Of a stretch of DNA of 49,902 nucleotides, positions 35,815 to 44,667 are shown piece after piece. Under the pieces are notes generated by a model. It was not told the DNA's origin. It did not search any database and saw only the letters and a program-made list of their open reading frames with translations. A program made the position numbers and the translations under genes. Source of the DNA: Candidatus Kuenenia stuttgartensis (GTDB taxonomy: Bacteria; Planctomycetota; Planctomycetia; Planctomycetales; Planctomycetaceae). The DNA is taken from assembly GCA_945861975.1 (NCBI GenBank), contig CAMAXD010000009.1, forward strand, positions 1 through 49,902. The letters are read 5' to 3'. Numbering within the stretch: the first letter of the stretch is position 1; each line of letters starts with the position of its first letter.

Positions 35815-36270
35815 TCACATTCGCGATGACTTGAGTTTCATATACAGTCGTTGCACTTCGCGCAGACAGCAACGGCCGTCGACGGCAACAGCCTGACAGC
35901 AAGCCTCTGGAGAGTGGGATCGAGCCAGCAAGGCTCTGATTCTGAGCGGCTGCGACTCGTCGGCGTCATCCTCAACATCCTGCAAAGTGAATCCGAAGCA
36001 CGCGCAAATCGGGGCGTTGGAATCATAAGGATAGACGGGAGTCAGGAGTTCGACTGCGCGCACAGTCTGTTCAAACATGTTGTAGTAGACAACTTCGCAA
36101 GCCGCATTGGAGCAGCACCATGCGGCATTTTTCATCTGATCCTGCAATGGAGCCGGAACGTAAAGTTCAATTGGTCCATTGCCGACTGTTGTGCCCACAG
36201 AGCCACAGCGCGGACAGGTGACTCGAGCGTCAGCATCGGGCTCTCGGACAAATGCTTTATTCATTTGCAT
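35815..36270 (-). CDS. Cys-rich CopZ N-terminal-like metal protein
   Basis: About 151 residues, cytosolic. Three Cys clusters are visible: CPRCGS near the N-terminus, AAWCCSNAACEVVYY in the middle, and CACFGFTLQDVE followed by CCQAVAVDGRCC. The last resembles the zinc/[2Fe-2S] N-terminal domain of archaeal CopZ, which reduces or delivers copper. The usual C-terminal CopZ heavy-metal domain is absent. The start is ambiguous (ATG 36270 or 36264; GTG 36297). It lies 43 bp downstream of map on the same strand and may be co-transcribed. Metal-handling is an inference from Cys spacing. Confidence 0.65.
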   Translation of the reverse strand: MQMNKAFVREPDADARVTCPRCGSVGTTVGNGPIELYVPAPLQDQMKNAAWCCSNAACEVVYYNMFEQTVRAVELLTPVYPYDSNAPICACFGFTLQDVEDDADESQPLRIRALLARSHSPEACCQAVAVDGRCCLREVQRLYMKLKSSRM

Positions 36271-36313
36271 GGACCGCGCGAAAGAAAACACCGACACAAG
36301 AGCACCGACTGGG

Positions 36314-37120
36314 TCAGAACTTATGCCCTTCCTGCGGGCCCTCTTTTGTGAAGGTCAGGATTTCCGGCCCGTCTTCTGTCATCAGAATTGTGTGTTCAAA
36401 CTGAGCCGATAACGCCCCGTCGATTGTGCGTACAGTCCACTTGTCTTTCTTGTCGACACGTGTCTGCCACGACCCAATATTCAGCATCGGTTCGATGGTG
36501 AAGCAAGTCCCGGGACGCAGCAGATCTCGATTGGACTTCAACGTGGGGAAATGTGGAACACCGGGTTCCTGATGAAAATCACGACCGATTCCGTGACCCT
36601 GATACTCACGCACAACTGAATAGCCAGCCTTAGTCGAAAATGTTTGAATCGCACGACCAATCTCCGTGACGGTTCCACCAGGTCGAGCTGCGTGAATGCC
36701 GACGAACAATGCATCGTGAGTTGACTGTACCAGCCGACGAGCACTGTTGCTCACGTTGCCGATCATGAAGGTTTCGGATTGGTCACCGTACCAGCCGTTC
36801 ACAATCGTCGTGATGTCGACGTTTACGATGTCGCCATCCTTCAGCGGTCGTGTATTCGGGATTCCGTGGCAGACGACTTCGTTGACGCTGGTGCAGATTG
36901 TTTTGGGATAACCAAGGTAACCCACGCAGGCTGGCACGTGCCCGTGATCAAGAGTGTATTCGTTGGCCAGCTTATCAAGCTTCTCTGTTGAGACACCTTC
37001 TTTGACATGCGGGCGCAGAAAGTCCATCAACTGCGCATTGAATCGACCGGCTACTCGCAGTCCTTCGCGTTCTTCTTCTTTCAGGTAGAGCGGTATCGGG
37101 GTATTCTTCACGGCAGGCAA
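36314..37120 (-). CDS. map: Methionine aminopeptidase, type I
   Basis: A 268-residue cytosolic metalloprotease that removes the initiator methionine. The five metal ligands of the pita-bread fold are visible: Asp in [10 protein letters not shown], Asp in WYGDQSETF, His in GHGIGRDFH, Glu in CFTIEPM and Glu in SAQFEHTI. The conserved [14 protein letters not shown] lies before them. The length is normal for type I without an N-terminal zinc finger. Start ATG 37120. The CopZ-N-like gene follows 43 bp downstream. Confidence 0.96.
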   Translation of the reverse strand: MPAVKNTPIPLYLKEEEREGLRVAGRFNAQLMDFLRPHVKEGVSTEKLDKLANEYTLDHGHVPACVGYLGYPKTICTSVNEVVCHGIPNTRPLKDGDIVNVDITTIVNGWYGDQSETFMIGNVSNSARRLVQSTHDALFVGIHAARPGGTVTEIGRAIQTFSTKAGYSVVREYQGHGIGRDFHQEPGVPHFPTLKSNRDLLRPGTCFTIEPMLNIGSWQTRVDKKDKWTVRTIDGALSAQFEHTILMTEDGPEILTFTKEGPQEGHKF

Positions 37121-37381
37121 GAGGCAACATCCGAAGGCGTGGTGGAGAAAAACGGGGACTCACAAACAGGCGACCAATGGGGCTAATTCTCAAAGTATCC
37201 CCTGTGAGGAAGGGCGATTATTGTGCCCTGATCTGCTCTGTCAATCGGTGGACCACAATACTTATCGATTCCTCGGAATCTCCGGAACTCGCCCCACATC
37301 AAAAACCTGGAGTTATTCTGTGCGCGGCCATGGTTAAAGCAATGATCTGAATGATTTATCCCGCGAACAACTGCCCTCAAA

Positions 37382-37543
37382 TTATGCGGCCCGAAGAATA
37401 ACTGCCAGCAGCAGGAAAATGCCCATCTTGTCAGCGTTTTTCTCCGATTCGTGGCTCCATTGCCGTGCTGTTTCGACAGGCGATTGTGTTCCGCGATTCT
37501 GCCCCAGGGAAGTAACTCCGAACAATTCAGAGTCGAAGTCCAT
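37382..37543 (-). CDS. 53-residue ORF translationally coupled to argB
   Basis: ATG at 37543 shares its A with the argB TGA stop (TGATG). The frame runs 53 codons: [20 protein letters not shown] at the start, a polar middle ending SHESEKNADK, and a short hydrophobic C-terminal tail MGIFLLLAVILRAA before TAA. The overlap suggests coupled translation from the argB message. The product may be a small tail-anchored protein. No family was recognised. Chance is possible, but the stop-start overlap and the clean hydrophobic tail support a real gene. Confidence 0.5.
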   Translation of the reverse strand: MDFDSELFGVTSLGQNRGTQSPVETARQWSHESEKNADKMGIFLLLAVILRAA

Positions 37544-38418
37544 CAGGGGACGATTTCTGTTCCTACACCCGTATCGGAATAGATCTCCAGCAACACAGAA
37601 TGCAGCATGGACGCATCGACTATGTGTACCTTGCGAACGCCGGCATCGAGCGATTCCAGCGCGGCTTCGACTTTTGGCACCATACCACCAGCGATCGTGC
37701 CGTCCGCAATCAGTCCCCGCACCTGAGCGGCAGTTACGTGGGACAGCCGAGAGGTCGGATCCTTAATGTTGGTCAGGATCCCCGGGATATCACTGAGGAA
37801 AATAAGTTTCTCTGCGGAGAGTGCTCTGGCAACGGCGGCAGCGGCAGTGTCAGCATTGATGTTCAGTCGATGGCCCACAGAGCTGAGAGCAATGCTGGGA
37901 ATAACGGGAATGGTGCCGGTCGAGCAGACGCGCACAAGCGTGTCGACATCCACTTCGGTCACGTGTCCGACGTGTCCGAGATCAACAGGATTCCCCTGAT
38001 CATCCTTCAATGTCAGTTTCTCGGCCGTCAGGACATTTTCGGTGCCATAGTGTAAGCCAGTTGACCGGGCACCGTTGCGATTGATCTGGTCTACGACTGA
38101 CTGGCAGATGTCTTCCACGAGTACTCGTGAGGCGATTTGCAAAGTCTGACGATCAGTGTAGCGACGGCCGGCGACAAAGCGGGCTTCAATTCCAGCCGCA
38201 TTCATTGCAGCGCTGATGGCTTTTCCGCCACCATGCACGATCACGGGTTTCATCCCAACAGTCGCCATAAAGACAACGTCGGTAAGCAGGCTGTTCACCG
38301 CGGTGACATCATCCAGAGTACTCCCGCCCAGTTTGACCACCACATAGCGACCTCGAAATCGCTGAATCCAGCTCAAGGCTTCGATCAGAACTTTGGCTTT
38401 GCGAATCGCTTCTTCCAT
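37543..38418 (-). CDS. argB: Acetylglutamate kinase
   Basis: A 291-residue amino-acid kinase that phosphorylates N-acetylglutamate, the second step of arginine synthesis. It has the nucleotide-binding motif [11 protein letters not shown], the substrate loop [44 protein letters not shown] and [11 protein letters not shown] near the C-terminus. The length matches the family. ATG 38418 has only a weak GAAAG upstream. A small ORF overlaps its stop codon. It is not clustered with argG, about 18 kb away, or with other arg genes. Confidence 0.96.
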   Translation of the reverse strand: MEEAIRKAKVLIEALSWIQRFRGRYVVVKLGGSTLDDVTAVNSLLTDVVFMATVGMKPVIVHGGGKAISAAMNAAGIEARFVAGRRYTDRQTLQIASRVLVEDICQSVVDQINRNGARSTGLHYGTENVLTAEKLTLKDDQGNPVDLGHVGHVTEVDVDTLVRVCSTGTIPVIPSIALSSVGHRLNINADTAAAAVARALSAEKLIFLSDIPGILTNIKDPTSRLSHVTAAQVRGLIADGTIAGGMVPKVEAALESLDAGVRKVHIVDASMLHSVLLEIYSDTGVGTEIVP

Positions 38419-38868
38419 CAGACTTTCACTATTTTGGCTATGAGGGGCGGGCAGATTTGGCTACGCGGGGCGGGCAGACACTTTGGTCGAGCAACTATTT
38501 CGGCCCGACCAGATGAAGGCCGGCACTGCAAAGAGAAACCAGTCAATTGAAATGAGATCTTGAAAACGCACGATTCTAGCCGGACCGCGCCAGGTTTCTA
38601 TCGGCCAGAGCAAGCTGCCGACGGTTTCCTGCTGGGAAAGCATGCCGATTGGACCGGACCTTTTATTGATGTGTTCGAGGGTTCTCGGAATGAAATGGGC
38701 CGAATTCCTTGCAAGTCTGGTGCGTCCCTGGACAATTGCCGCGCCCCGCAGTTCCAAGGATGGTGACTTTGCTGCCTTCTCCCACCAGTGCCATGCCCGG
38801 AAACAGGATCCGGTCCACTGCAACATGCAGACGCCCACTCGTCTGACCATGAGAGTGAAAGAGTTGAC
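38419..38868. other. Divergent argB-transporter intergenic region
   Basis: This 450-bp region between divergent genes should hold both promoters. It contains a 23-bp tandem repeat (38433-38478) just upstream of argB. A 129-codon minus frame at 38461-38850 has no recognisable features and is not called. Confidence 0.5.
38433..38478. repeat. 23-bp tandem repeat upstream of argB
   Basis: The unit tttggcta-yg-mggggcgggcaga occurs at 38433-38455 and 38456-38478, differing at two positions. It lies 15 bp before the argB start codon, in the probable promoter/leader, and could affect expression. Confidence 0.85.
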
Positions 38869-40662
38869 ATGTCATCCCTGAACGCACCTGGCTCCTCAGG
38901 TTCATCTGCAACTGTCGGCAAAACCGCTGCTGAAGAAACCTATTCTCCTCAGCCGGGCACGTCCCATATGCCTGCCTGGACTGTGGGCGAACTTCCGGAA
39001 GCCCCCCGGTTTCAGTGGTCAAAGCTCGCTTTGATGCTCGGGCCGGGATTGGTTATGGGCGGAGCTGCCATCGGAGGCGGAGAATGGCTCACGGGCCCCT
39101 TGGTGACTGCACGCTATGGCGGTGCCATGCTGTGGTTAGCCACATTGAGCGTGATCTTTCAGGTCATCTACAACGTGGAGATCAGTCGCTACACACTGTA
39201 CAGCGGCGAACCGATCTTCACCGGAAAATTTCGAATTGGTCCACATCCGCTGTTCTGGCTGGGGCTCTACCTGGTCCTCGATTTTGGATCGGTCCTGCCC
39301 TACCTCGCGTCGAACGCTGCGATTCCGGCCGCGACCATGATCCTTGGTCGGATTCCTGACACCGTTAACAACCCGGACCATAAATCACTGGTGCTGGGAC
39401 TTGCGATTGCGATCTTCGTGTCCGTGTTTATTCCTCTGACCATCGGAGGCAAAGTCTACAACTCCATCAAGGCGATGATGACTTTTAAACTCGTATTCGT
39501 GCTCGGGCTGTTGGTGTACCTGGCGGTGTGTTATTCCGACATGTCGACATGGAAGGAAATTTGCTCCGGGTTCGTGAAGTTTGGCAACGTTCCGGTGATG
39601 CCTGTGGAGGATGTCAACAAAAATGGAAAACAGGATCTCGCTGAAGACATGAATGGCAACGGTGTTCTTGATGAAGGTGAGGATCTTAACAAAGACGGGA
39701 AGCTCGATGTGGCAGAAGCTCCACATGGCCCGATCGTTGATAATTTGTTTGTCGCGATGTCACAAGGGCGGGACGTTGCGTTCGACTGGACGCTGGTTGG
39801 CATTCTGGCGTCTATGGTTGCGATCTCAGGCAACGGTGGTCTGACGAATACGCCGATCAGCTCATTTACCCGCGATCAGGGCTGGGGAATGGGCAAGTAT
39901 GTGGGGGCCATCCCAAGTCTGGTGGGCGGACATGAGATAGAACTGTCGCATGCAGGTAAAGTTTTTCGAGTCACCAAAGAGTCAATGCAGCGGTGGTTCG
40001 GCTGGATGGCTCATGTGCAGCGTGAGCAGTATCTTGTCTGGCTGCCAGCCTGCTTCGTCGGATTGGCGTTGCCGAGCATGTTGTCTGTGCAGTTTCTGAC
40101 TCGCGGAACCGTTCCCGCGAACAAATGGGAAGCAGCCAGCATGACGGCCGGCGGCGTCAGAGAAGCGGTGGGACCCGCCTGGGGACAGACGTTCTGGTAT
40201 CTGACCCTGTTCTGCGGACTACTGATCCTCGCGACAAGCATGGCGGCGACCGCTGATGGGTTCCTGCGACGCTGGGTCGATGTTTTCTGGACCGCCAGCA
40301 AGCGTCTGCAAAAATGGGACACGCGGCACATTGGACGGCTCTACTTTGGCGTGTTGTGCGCCTACTTTGCGCTGGGACTGACAACACTGATCCTGTTCCA
40401 GAATGGCGAGACGCTGCTGACGACGGCAACCGGCATGTTTTACAATTATGCGTTAGGATTCAGTTGTCTTCACACGCTGGTGGTTAACACGACATTGTTG
40501 CCACAGGAGTTGCGGCCTCGATTGTGGCAGCGAATTTCTCTTGTTCTTGGCGCAGTCTTTTTTCTAACAATCGGTGTCCTGGCGACCTACTCTGCATTGC
40601 CGAACCTGAAGGCAGAAGCCCAGAAGATGTTTGGCAGCAAAGCGAATGTGGCGGCCAAATGA
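38869..40662 (+). CDS. Divergent Nramp-like transporter with EF-hand-like insert
   Basis: A 597-residue, roughly 11-helix inner-membrane protein related to the Nramp family of metal/proton symporters. ATG 38869 is preferred over 38788. A cytosolic N-terminus precedes helix 1 (MLGPGLVMGGAAIGGGEWLT), where classic Nramps have DPGN; here GGGEW replaces it. The helix-6 segment is ISGNGGLTNTPISSF rather than one with MPH. These changes make the canonical metal-binding site doubtful. Between helices about 5 and 6, residues about 248-285 form an acidic insert with three calcium-loop-like units: DVNKNGKQD, DMNGNGVLDEGE and DLNKDGKLD. This is rare for the family as I know it. The gene stands alone, divergent from argB. 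Confidence 0.85.
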   Translation: MSSLNAPGSSGSSATVGKTAAEETYSPQPGTSHMPAWTVGELPEAPRFQWSKLALMLGPGLVMGGAAIGGGEWLTGPLVTARYGGAMLWLATLSVIFQVIYNVEISRYTLYSGEPIFTGKFRIGPHPLFWLGLYLVLDFGSVLPYLASNAAIPAATMILGRIPDTVNNPDHKSLVLGLAIAIFVSVFIPLTIGGKVYNSIKAMMTFKLVFVLGLLVYLAVCYSDMSTWKEICSGFVKFGNVPVMPVEDVNKNGKQDLAEDMNGNGVLDEGEDLNKDGKLDVAEAPHGPIVDNLFVAMSQGRDVAFDWTLVGILASMVAISGNGGLTNTPISSFTRDQGWGMGKYVGAIPSLVGGHEIELSHAGKVFRVTKESMQRWFGWMAHVQREQYLVWLPACFVGLALPSMLSVQFLTRGTVPANKWEAASMTAGGVREAVGPAWGQTFWYLTLFCGLLILATSMAATADGFLRRWVDVFWTASKRLQKWDTRHIGRLYFGVLCAYFALGLTTLILFQNGETLLTTATGMFYNYALGFSCLHTLVVNTTLLPQELRPRLWQRISLVLGAVFFLTIGVLATYSALPNLKAEAQKMFGSKANVAAK

Positions 40663-40740
40663 GTCGCCGGAGAACTCAATCCTGCAGCGGCTGTCGAATG
40701 GCACGGCGAAGTGAGATCTGATCGCCGCTCTGTTTCAGTG

Positions 40741-40768
40741 GATCTGGTGACGTGGATCTGGTGACGTG
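40741..40768 (+). repeat. 14-bp tandem duplication
   Basis: gatctggtgacgtg occurs at 40741-40754 and 40755-40768, in the convergent space between the transporter and nadK, next to the GC-rich post-stop repeat. Confidence 0.85.
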
Positions 40769-40772
40769 TAAT

Positions 40773-40801
40773 CTCGGAGGGCTGACGCCCTGCCGCTCGC
40801 C
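40773..40801 (-). repeat. Post-stop GC-rich repeat element, copy 2
   Basis: The plus strand reads ctcggagggctgacgccctg then ccgctcgcc, one base different from 2454-2482. It abuts the nadK stop codon (40802-40804), reading in the direction of nadK transcription. The core AGGGC-GTCA-GCCCT hairpin could protect or end the message, but there is no T-run. Confidence 0.85.
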
Positions 40802-41674
40802 TTACTGTCCTCGACGTTCGCGATAGTCCAACTGGCCTTGCCAGCCAAGCTTGCGATGGAGGGTTCCGTAGTAGCTGTGTCCCGGCAGACGAATCAGTTT
40901 CAAAGTCGGTTCAGCGCGAGAGACTTCGACCACTTCGTTTGCGCCCAGAGGTCTGCGGATTTGTCCGTCGATTACCACCATGACGCCGGGTGGAGCGTCC
41001 TTGACCGACAGACGAAATATGCGGTCTGCCGAATCCACGATCGGGCGAATGGTCAAGGTATGCGGGCAGATCGGCGTGATAGCAAAGACCTTGAGTTCCT
41101 GCCTTAGGATGGGACCACCGGCAGACAAATTGTGAGCCGTGGAGCCCACCGGAGTGCTGATGATGAGTCCGTCGCAACTGAATGTTGTCACATCCTCGTC
41201 ATCGATGCGAAGAGTAATATCCAGCATCTTCAAAGCACCGCCACAGGTCACAGTGACTTCATTGAGCCCAAGGTCGGTGACAATTGAACCGTCGGCTTGA
41301 TGATGGGAGCAGCGAAACATCAGGTGTTCAATGATAGAATACTGACCGCGTTTTAAAGCCGGCAGCCCCTTCCGAAATTCTGCGGGACTGAGGTCCGTGA
41401 GGAAGCCCAGACGGCCAAGATTGACGCCGATGATCGGCAATTGACGTTGTCCCAATTGCCGGCATCCACGGAGAATGCTGCCATCGCCACCCAGCACTAC
41501 GACCATATCCGCAATGAGATCTTCGGGAATCTGTTCGTTCGCGGAGAAAACACCCACGACCTCAACGTCACGCACTCCCGCCAGATAAGCTTTCAGATCG
41601 CTCCACGCGGAGAGTATGTCCGGTCGATCGCTGCCGGTCAAAACAATGATTCTGAGCAAGTGCTGGTCTCTCAT
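40802..41674 (-). CDS. nadK: NAD kinase
   Basis: A 290-residue cytosolic enzyme that phosphorylates NAD to NADP. The GGDGS motif (VVVLGGDGSILRGCRQL) marks the nucleotide site. Further family sequences are IIGVNLGRLGFLTDL, LGLNEVTV (NE motif) and CDGLIISTPVGSTAHNLSAG. GVMVVIDGQ lies in the C-terminal beta domain. Start ATG 41674. The length is typical. Confidence 0.96.
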   Translation of the reverse strand: MRDQHLLRIIVLTGSDRPDILSAWSDLKAYLAGVRDVEVVGVFSANEQIPEDLIADMVVVLGGDGSILRGCRQLGQRQLPIIGVNLGRLGFLTDLSPAEFRKGLPALKRGQYSIIEHLMFRCSHHQADGSIVTDLGLNEVTVTCGGALKMLDITLRIDDEDVTTFSCDGLIISTPVGSTAHNLSAGGPILRQELKVFAITPICPHTLTIRPIVDSADRIFRLSVKDAPPGVMVVIDGQIRRPLGANEVVEVSRAEPTLKLIRLPGHSYYGTLHRKLGWQGQLDYRERRGQ

Positions 41675-41830
41675 GCTTGTGACTTCATTCCAGAACGAAA
41701 TTGCTCGTCCCCGTATCGCAAACGAGTTATAGACGCTCCGTTAATCACTCACCAGCGCAGGGGCGATGGGGCGATGGATGAAGTTTATGATTGGATGCGA
41801 TGGCGTCCGCTGAATGGCGACCTCCAAACA

Positions 41831-41866
41831 AAAAAACCGCAGCGAAACACAAGGTCTCGCTGCGGT
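41831..41866 (-). terminator. Rho-independent terminator of the porin gene
   Basis: On the minus strand, ACCGCAGCGA pairs with TCGCTGCGGT around a short loop and is followed by six or more T. It lies about 50 bp past the porin stop codon. Confidence 0.92.
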
Positions 41867-41913
41867 CTGTAGTGTGAATTCAGAGGAAGGCTGTGGCCTT
41901 CACTGAAATCAGA

Positions 41914-43302
41914 TTAGTAGGTGATGATCGCGTCGATACCGAACACGGTCTGGTTGAACAGATCATCGTGGCCTGCTCCACCAGCACCGTTGGAACCTGG
42001 CGCCCACATGTGACGAACTTCAGGTCGAATGACCAGCTTGTCAACCGGCGTGATGTTCACACCGTAGGTCATCGTGTTATAGGAAGTGCCGTCAGCCTTG
42101 TACCATTCCTGACGAGCACCAGCTTTGACCTTGTCGTTGATCGTGTAGAACAAGTAGTTGATCAAACCGGTTGAGTTATCAGCAACAGCAGTCGCTGGCA
42201 CGCCACTCCCGAAGTCGTAGCCCTGGTCGCTGGCTCCGTTTGTACCGAGGATGTCGAATTGATGCACGCTCTGCCAGTTGTCATCCCAGTTCTGTGACAG
42301 GATGAAGCTGTTGATTGCTCCGTCGCCACGCAGACCGAAGTTGCCAACGGTTGACATGTAGGTGAAGGTTGTCGATTCGGACAGGGTGTAGATGAAACCG
42401 CCCAGCCATGCGCTGCCGCCCTGGAAGCGGTCAAACCCGGTGTCCATACCAAGTGTCCATCCACCCAACACTTGCAGGTTGTCGCCAGCAGTGTAGGTAC
42501 CCAGAGCACCGGTATGAGTAAACGGTTCGCTGTTGTAGAAGGTCAACTGACGGCTGAGGAAGAAGTTGCCACCAGAAGGAATCACTTCGTAGCCAACCGG
42601 GGTGTAGAAGTGACCCAGTTTCACTGACAAATCACCTGTGGCGACTTCGGCATACAACTGAGGCAGAGCCCACTCGTATGTGCCATGGTCCAAACCGTTC
42701 AGATAGTCGTATCGCCCAGGATTGTTACCGAACGACTGAGCTTCATTACCGTCAACACCGTAGATCATTTCAGCTCGGAAGCCAAGACCGATGCCGTTGC
42801 TGCCGTCAGCAGTCTTGTTCAAATACAAGCCCTGCTGATTGAGGTTGAATTTGTTCCATTCGTTGCCTGTTGGATGTGAACCAGCACCGAATCGAACGTC
42901 GTTAAGCTGGCCGTTACCGGTGAAGGCACCGTCCGGTCCGTCCTGGTAGCCGAACTGAGTCCAGCCACCGAACTCGATTCCGCTGCCTGACTCGCCAAAC
43001 AGGTCGCAGCCTTCGCCGCAACCGTCTCCACAGCCTTCGCCGCAGACATCGGAAAGTGGATCTGCACATCCGTCATCACAGACGGAGGCTGGTGCACAGC
43101 AGCTTGCGCTGTCATCGCAACAGCTCATTGTGGCCAATTGGTCGGTCAGTTTTTGACCGGCGTCGGCAAAAATCTGTTCGCAGTTTTGACAGTCTCCGCA
43201 TCCTGGAGTGCAGCCCCCGTCAGCGAATGCGGTATTGCTTACCGCGATTCCACCAACAAGTGCCATACTCGCGATGAGCGACTTCCATGATCGTCGGACC
43301 AT
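41914..43302 (-). CDS. Outer-membrane beta-barrel porin with Cys-rich N-terminus
   Basis: A 462-residue exported beta-barrel protein of the planctomycete BBP2/OmpL-like porin group. ATG 43302 begins a signal peptide (MVRRSWKSLIASMALVGGIA). The next about 80 residues carry many Cys: CTPGCGDCQNCEQ, CCDDSASCCAP, then CGEGCGDGCGEGC. The barrel follows with alternating strands such as GIEFGGWTQFGYQDG, VKLGHFYTPVGYEVIPSGG, FFLSRQLTFYNSEPFTH and a C-terminal NQTVFGIDAIITY ending in aromatic Tyr. Abundance is likely, since codon choice is strongly biased and a strong terminator follows. The Cys-rich segment may cross-link the porin in the periplasm or to the cell wall; this is an inference. Confidence 0.88.
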   Translation of the reverse strand: MVRRSWKSLIASMALVGGIAVSNTAFADGGCTPGCGDCQNCEQIFADAGQKLTDQLATMSCCDDSASCCAPASVCDDGCADPLSDVCGEGCGDGCGEGCDLFGESGSGIEFGGWTQFGYQDGPDGAFTGNGQLNDVRFGAGSHPTGNEWNKFNLNQQGLYLNKTADGSNGIGLGFRAEMIYGVDGNEAQSFGNNPGRYDYLNGLDHGTYEWALPQLYAEVATGDLSVKLGHFYTPVGYEVIPSGGNFFLSRQLTFYNSEPFTHTGALGTYTAGDNLQVLGGWTLGMDTGFDRFQGGSAWLGGFIYTLSESTTFTYMSTVGNFGLRGDGAINSFILSQNWDDNWQSVHQFDILGTNGASDQGYDFGSGVPATAVADNSTGLINYLFYTINDKVKAGARQEWYKADGTSYNTMTYGVNITPVDKLVIRPEVRHMWAPGSNGAGGAGHDDLFNQTVFGIDAIITY

Positions 43303-44014
43303 TTTCAATCCCTCGCGTTCATCCATGAATTCTCAGGCCTCGCATTCCTCCCGAATGCCTTGAGCCCTTCGAACTTGGTCAACTTGTGAGCAGGCAGCGT
43401 CGGAGTCACTGCGTTCGACACTTCCTGCAACCTTGATTCCCTGAGCCCACACGATGTGGTTAAAACTCATTCCGGGGGGGTTTCGAGGGTATCGACAGCG
43501 CCTTTCGCATCAAGCAAGGACTTTGCTGCCCAAAGTTGTGCCATTTAAAATCAAGATGGCGCTGATGGCGTACAAAGCTTCTGATCTGCCAGGTCAACGA
43601 ATGAGGCAAAGCCGCCCTACTGTCTCTATTGTGAATGGAAAACGGTCATTTTAGTGGCTCATGTTCAGCAGTACGTCGTGGCTGACGGCATCAAACTCCC
43701 CAAGAACGGGTCTCACTCTCAAAGAAAAGGTCTCGTATAAAACCCGTGTTTTAAGAATTCCTGAGAGATTTTTTGAGTTTCAGGATACTCTTAGCGAACC
43801 TCTCGGGGTGATCCTGCGTCTGAGGGGCATCGGACAAGGTCCGTCGGTGCTCGGGGTGCATTCCCAACTGAACACTTTTTTTGATGACCGAACTTGTCGG
43901 GAACACCAGTCGTTTCCGACGCCAATTCTTGCCGCCGACGTGCGGCATTCATCAGTGACTCGCAATTCCTGTGACAGAAAGTCACAAACGCGGGACAAAT
44001 TTGGAGGCAGAACA
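43303..44014. other. Intergenic region between porin and small unknown gene
   Basis: About 710 bp with no gene I can support. It must contain the porin promoter and that of the 44015 gene. The frames here are short and lack ribosome-binding sites. No repeat or hairpin with strong arms was seen. Confidence 0.45.
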
Positions 44015-44332
44015 ATGCTGCTCAACACAACGATTCATGCTCTGGTTGCATCTACACAGGCCGTTGCGGCCCATGTGATTGCCGGACTGTTCGTCGGTGC
44101 TGCCTCCCCCGTGGTCTTTGCAGTGGTACCGAAACAGGAACGCATAAAGCGCTCGATGCGCTGGCGTTATCTGCCAGGACAACCGGCCGGCGAGAGTAAA
44201 CAGTGTTGCGGAGGACTCTCCGAATGCTGCCAAAATTCGCTAAGTTGCCTCAGTTCGAGATTACTCTCGAATTTGAATCGAGCCCTCCATCTGGGTTCGG
44301 GTTGTCTGACCGGTACCAGCGGCAGAAGCTGA
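44015..44332 (+). CDS. Small hypothetical protein with one hydrophobic segment
   Basis: A 105-residue protein. ATG 44015 has a near-perfect ribosome-binding site, GGAGG at 44003-44007 with 7-nt spacing. The N-terminus contains a hydrophobic helix (HVIAGLFVGAASPVVFAVV). Next is a basic segment and a Cys-rich patch (QCCGGLSECCQNSLSC). The open frame extends 118 codons upstream, but only this start is supported. No family was recognised. It lies 336 bp before the ECF sigma gene and could be linked to it. Confidence 0.5.
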   Translation: MLLNTTIHALVASTQAVAAHVIAGLFVGAASPVVFAVVPKQERIKRSMRWRYLPGQPAGESKQCCGGLSECCQNSLSCLSSRLLSNLNRALHLGSGCLTGTSGRS

Positions 44333-44667
44333 AGAGCAAGTTCGATGCACAACTGCGGTTGAGATGATGTTCAAGGGACTGTTCCCGAGAACACTCGGCC
44401 TCAAAAAATTCTGTGCAAAGAAAAATGCTCCCCGTCTTCGGACGAAATCAGATCTTCTTCCGCTCGAACCGCTCGAAATGGGTCGCACACGTTGTGCCAT
44501 CCATGTTCTTCGTGTGAGTTTCCGAGGTTGTCGCTGTTTTCCCAGCGTCTTTCCGCCTCGCACTCACGGCTGTTCCTGCGAATCTCCTTCACGGCTCATC
44601 CGTTCCTGCCACTGGCAAACTCCCCGGATGCAGTGCTCGTGATTTTTCAGACTGGAGTCTGACGATA
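44333..44667 (+). other. Region before the ECF sigma gene
   Basis: 335 bp. A 92-codon frame at 44364-44642 (MMFKGLFPRTLGLKKFCAKK at its start) is basic and Cys-rich but has no ribosome-binding site or family features; I leave it uncalled. The sigma-factor promoter should lie here, but no motif was recognised. Confidence 0.45.

Noticed and set aside
38461-38850. 129-codon minus-strand frame upstream of argB
   Set aside because: No ribosome-binding site, no family features, and it covers the divergent promoter space.
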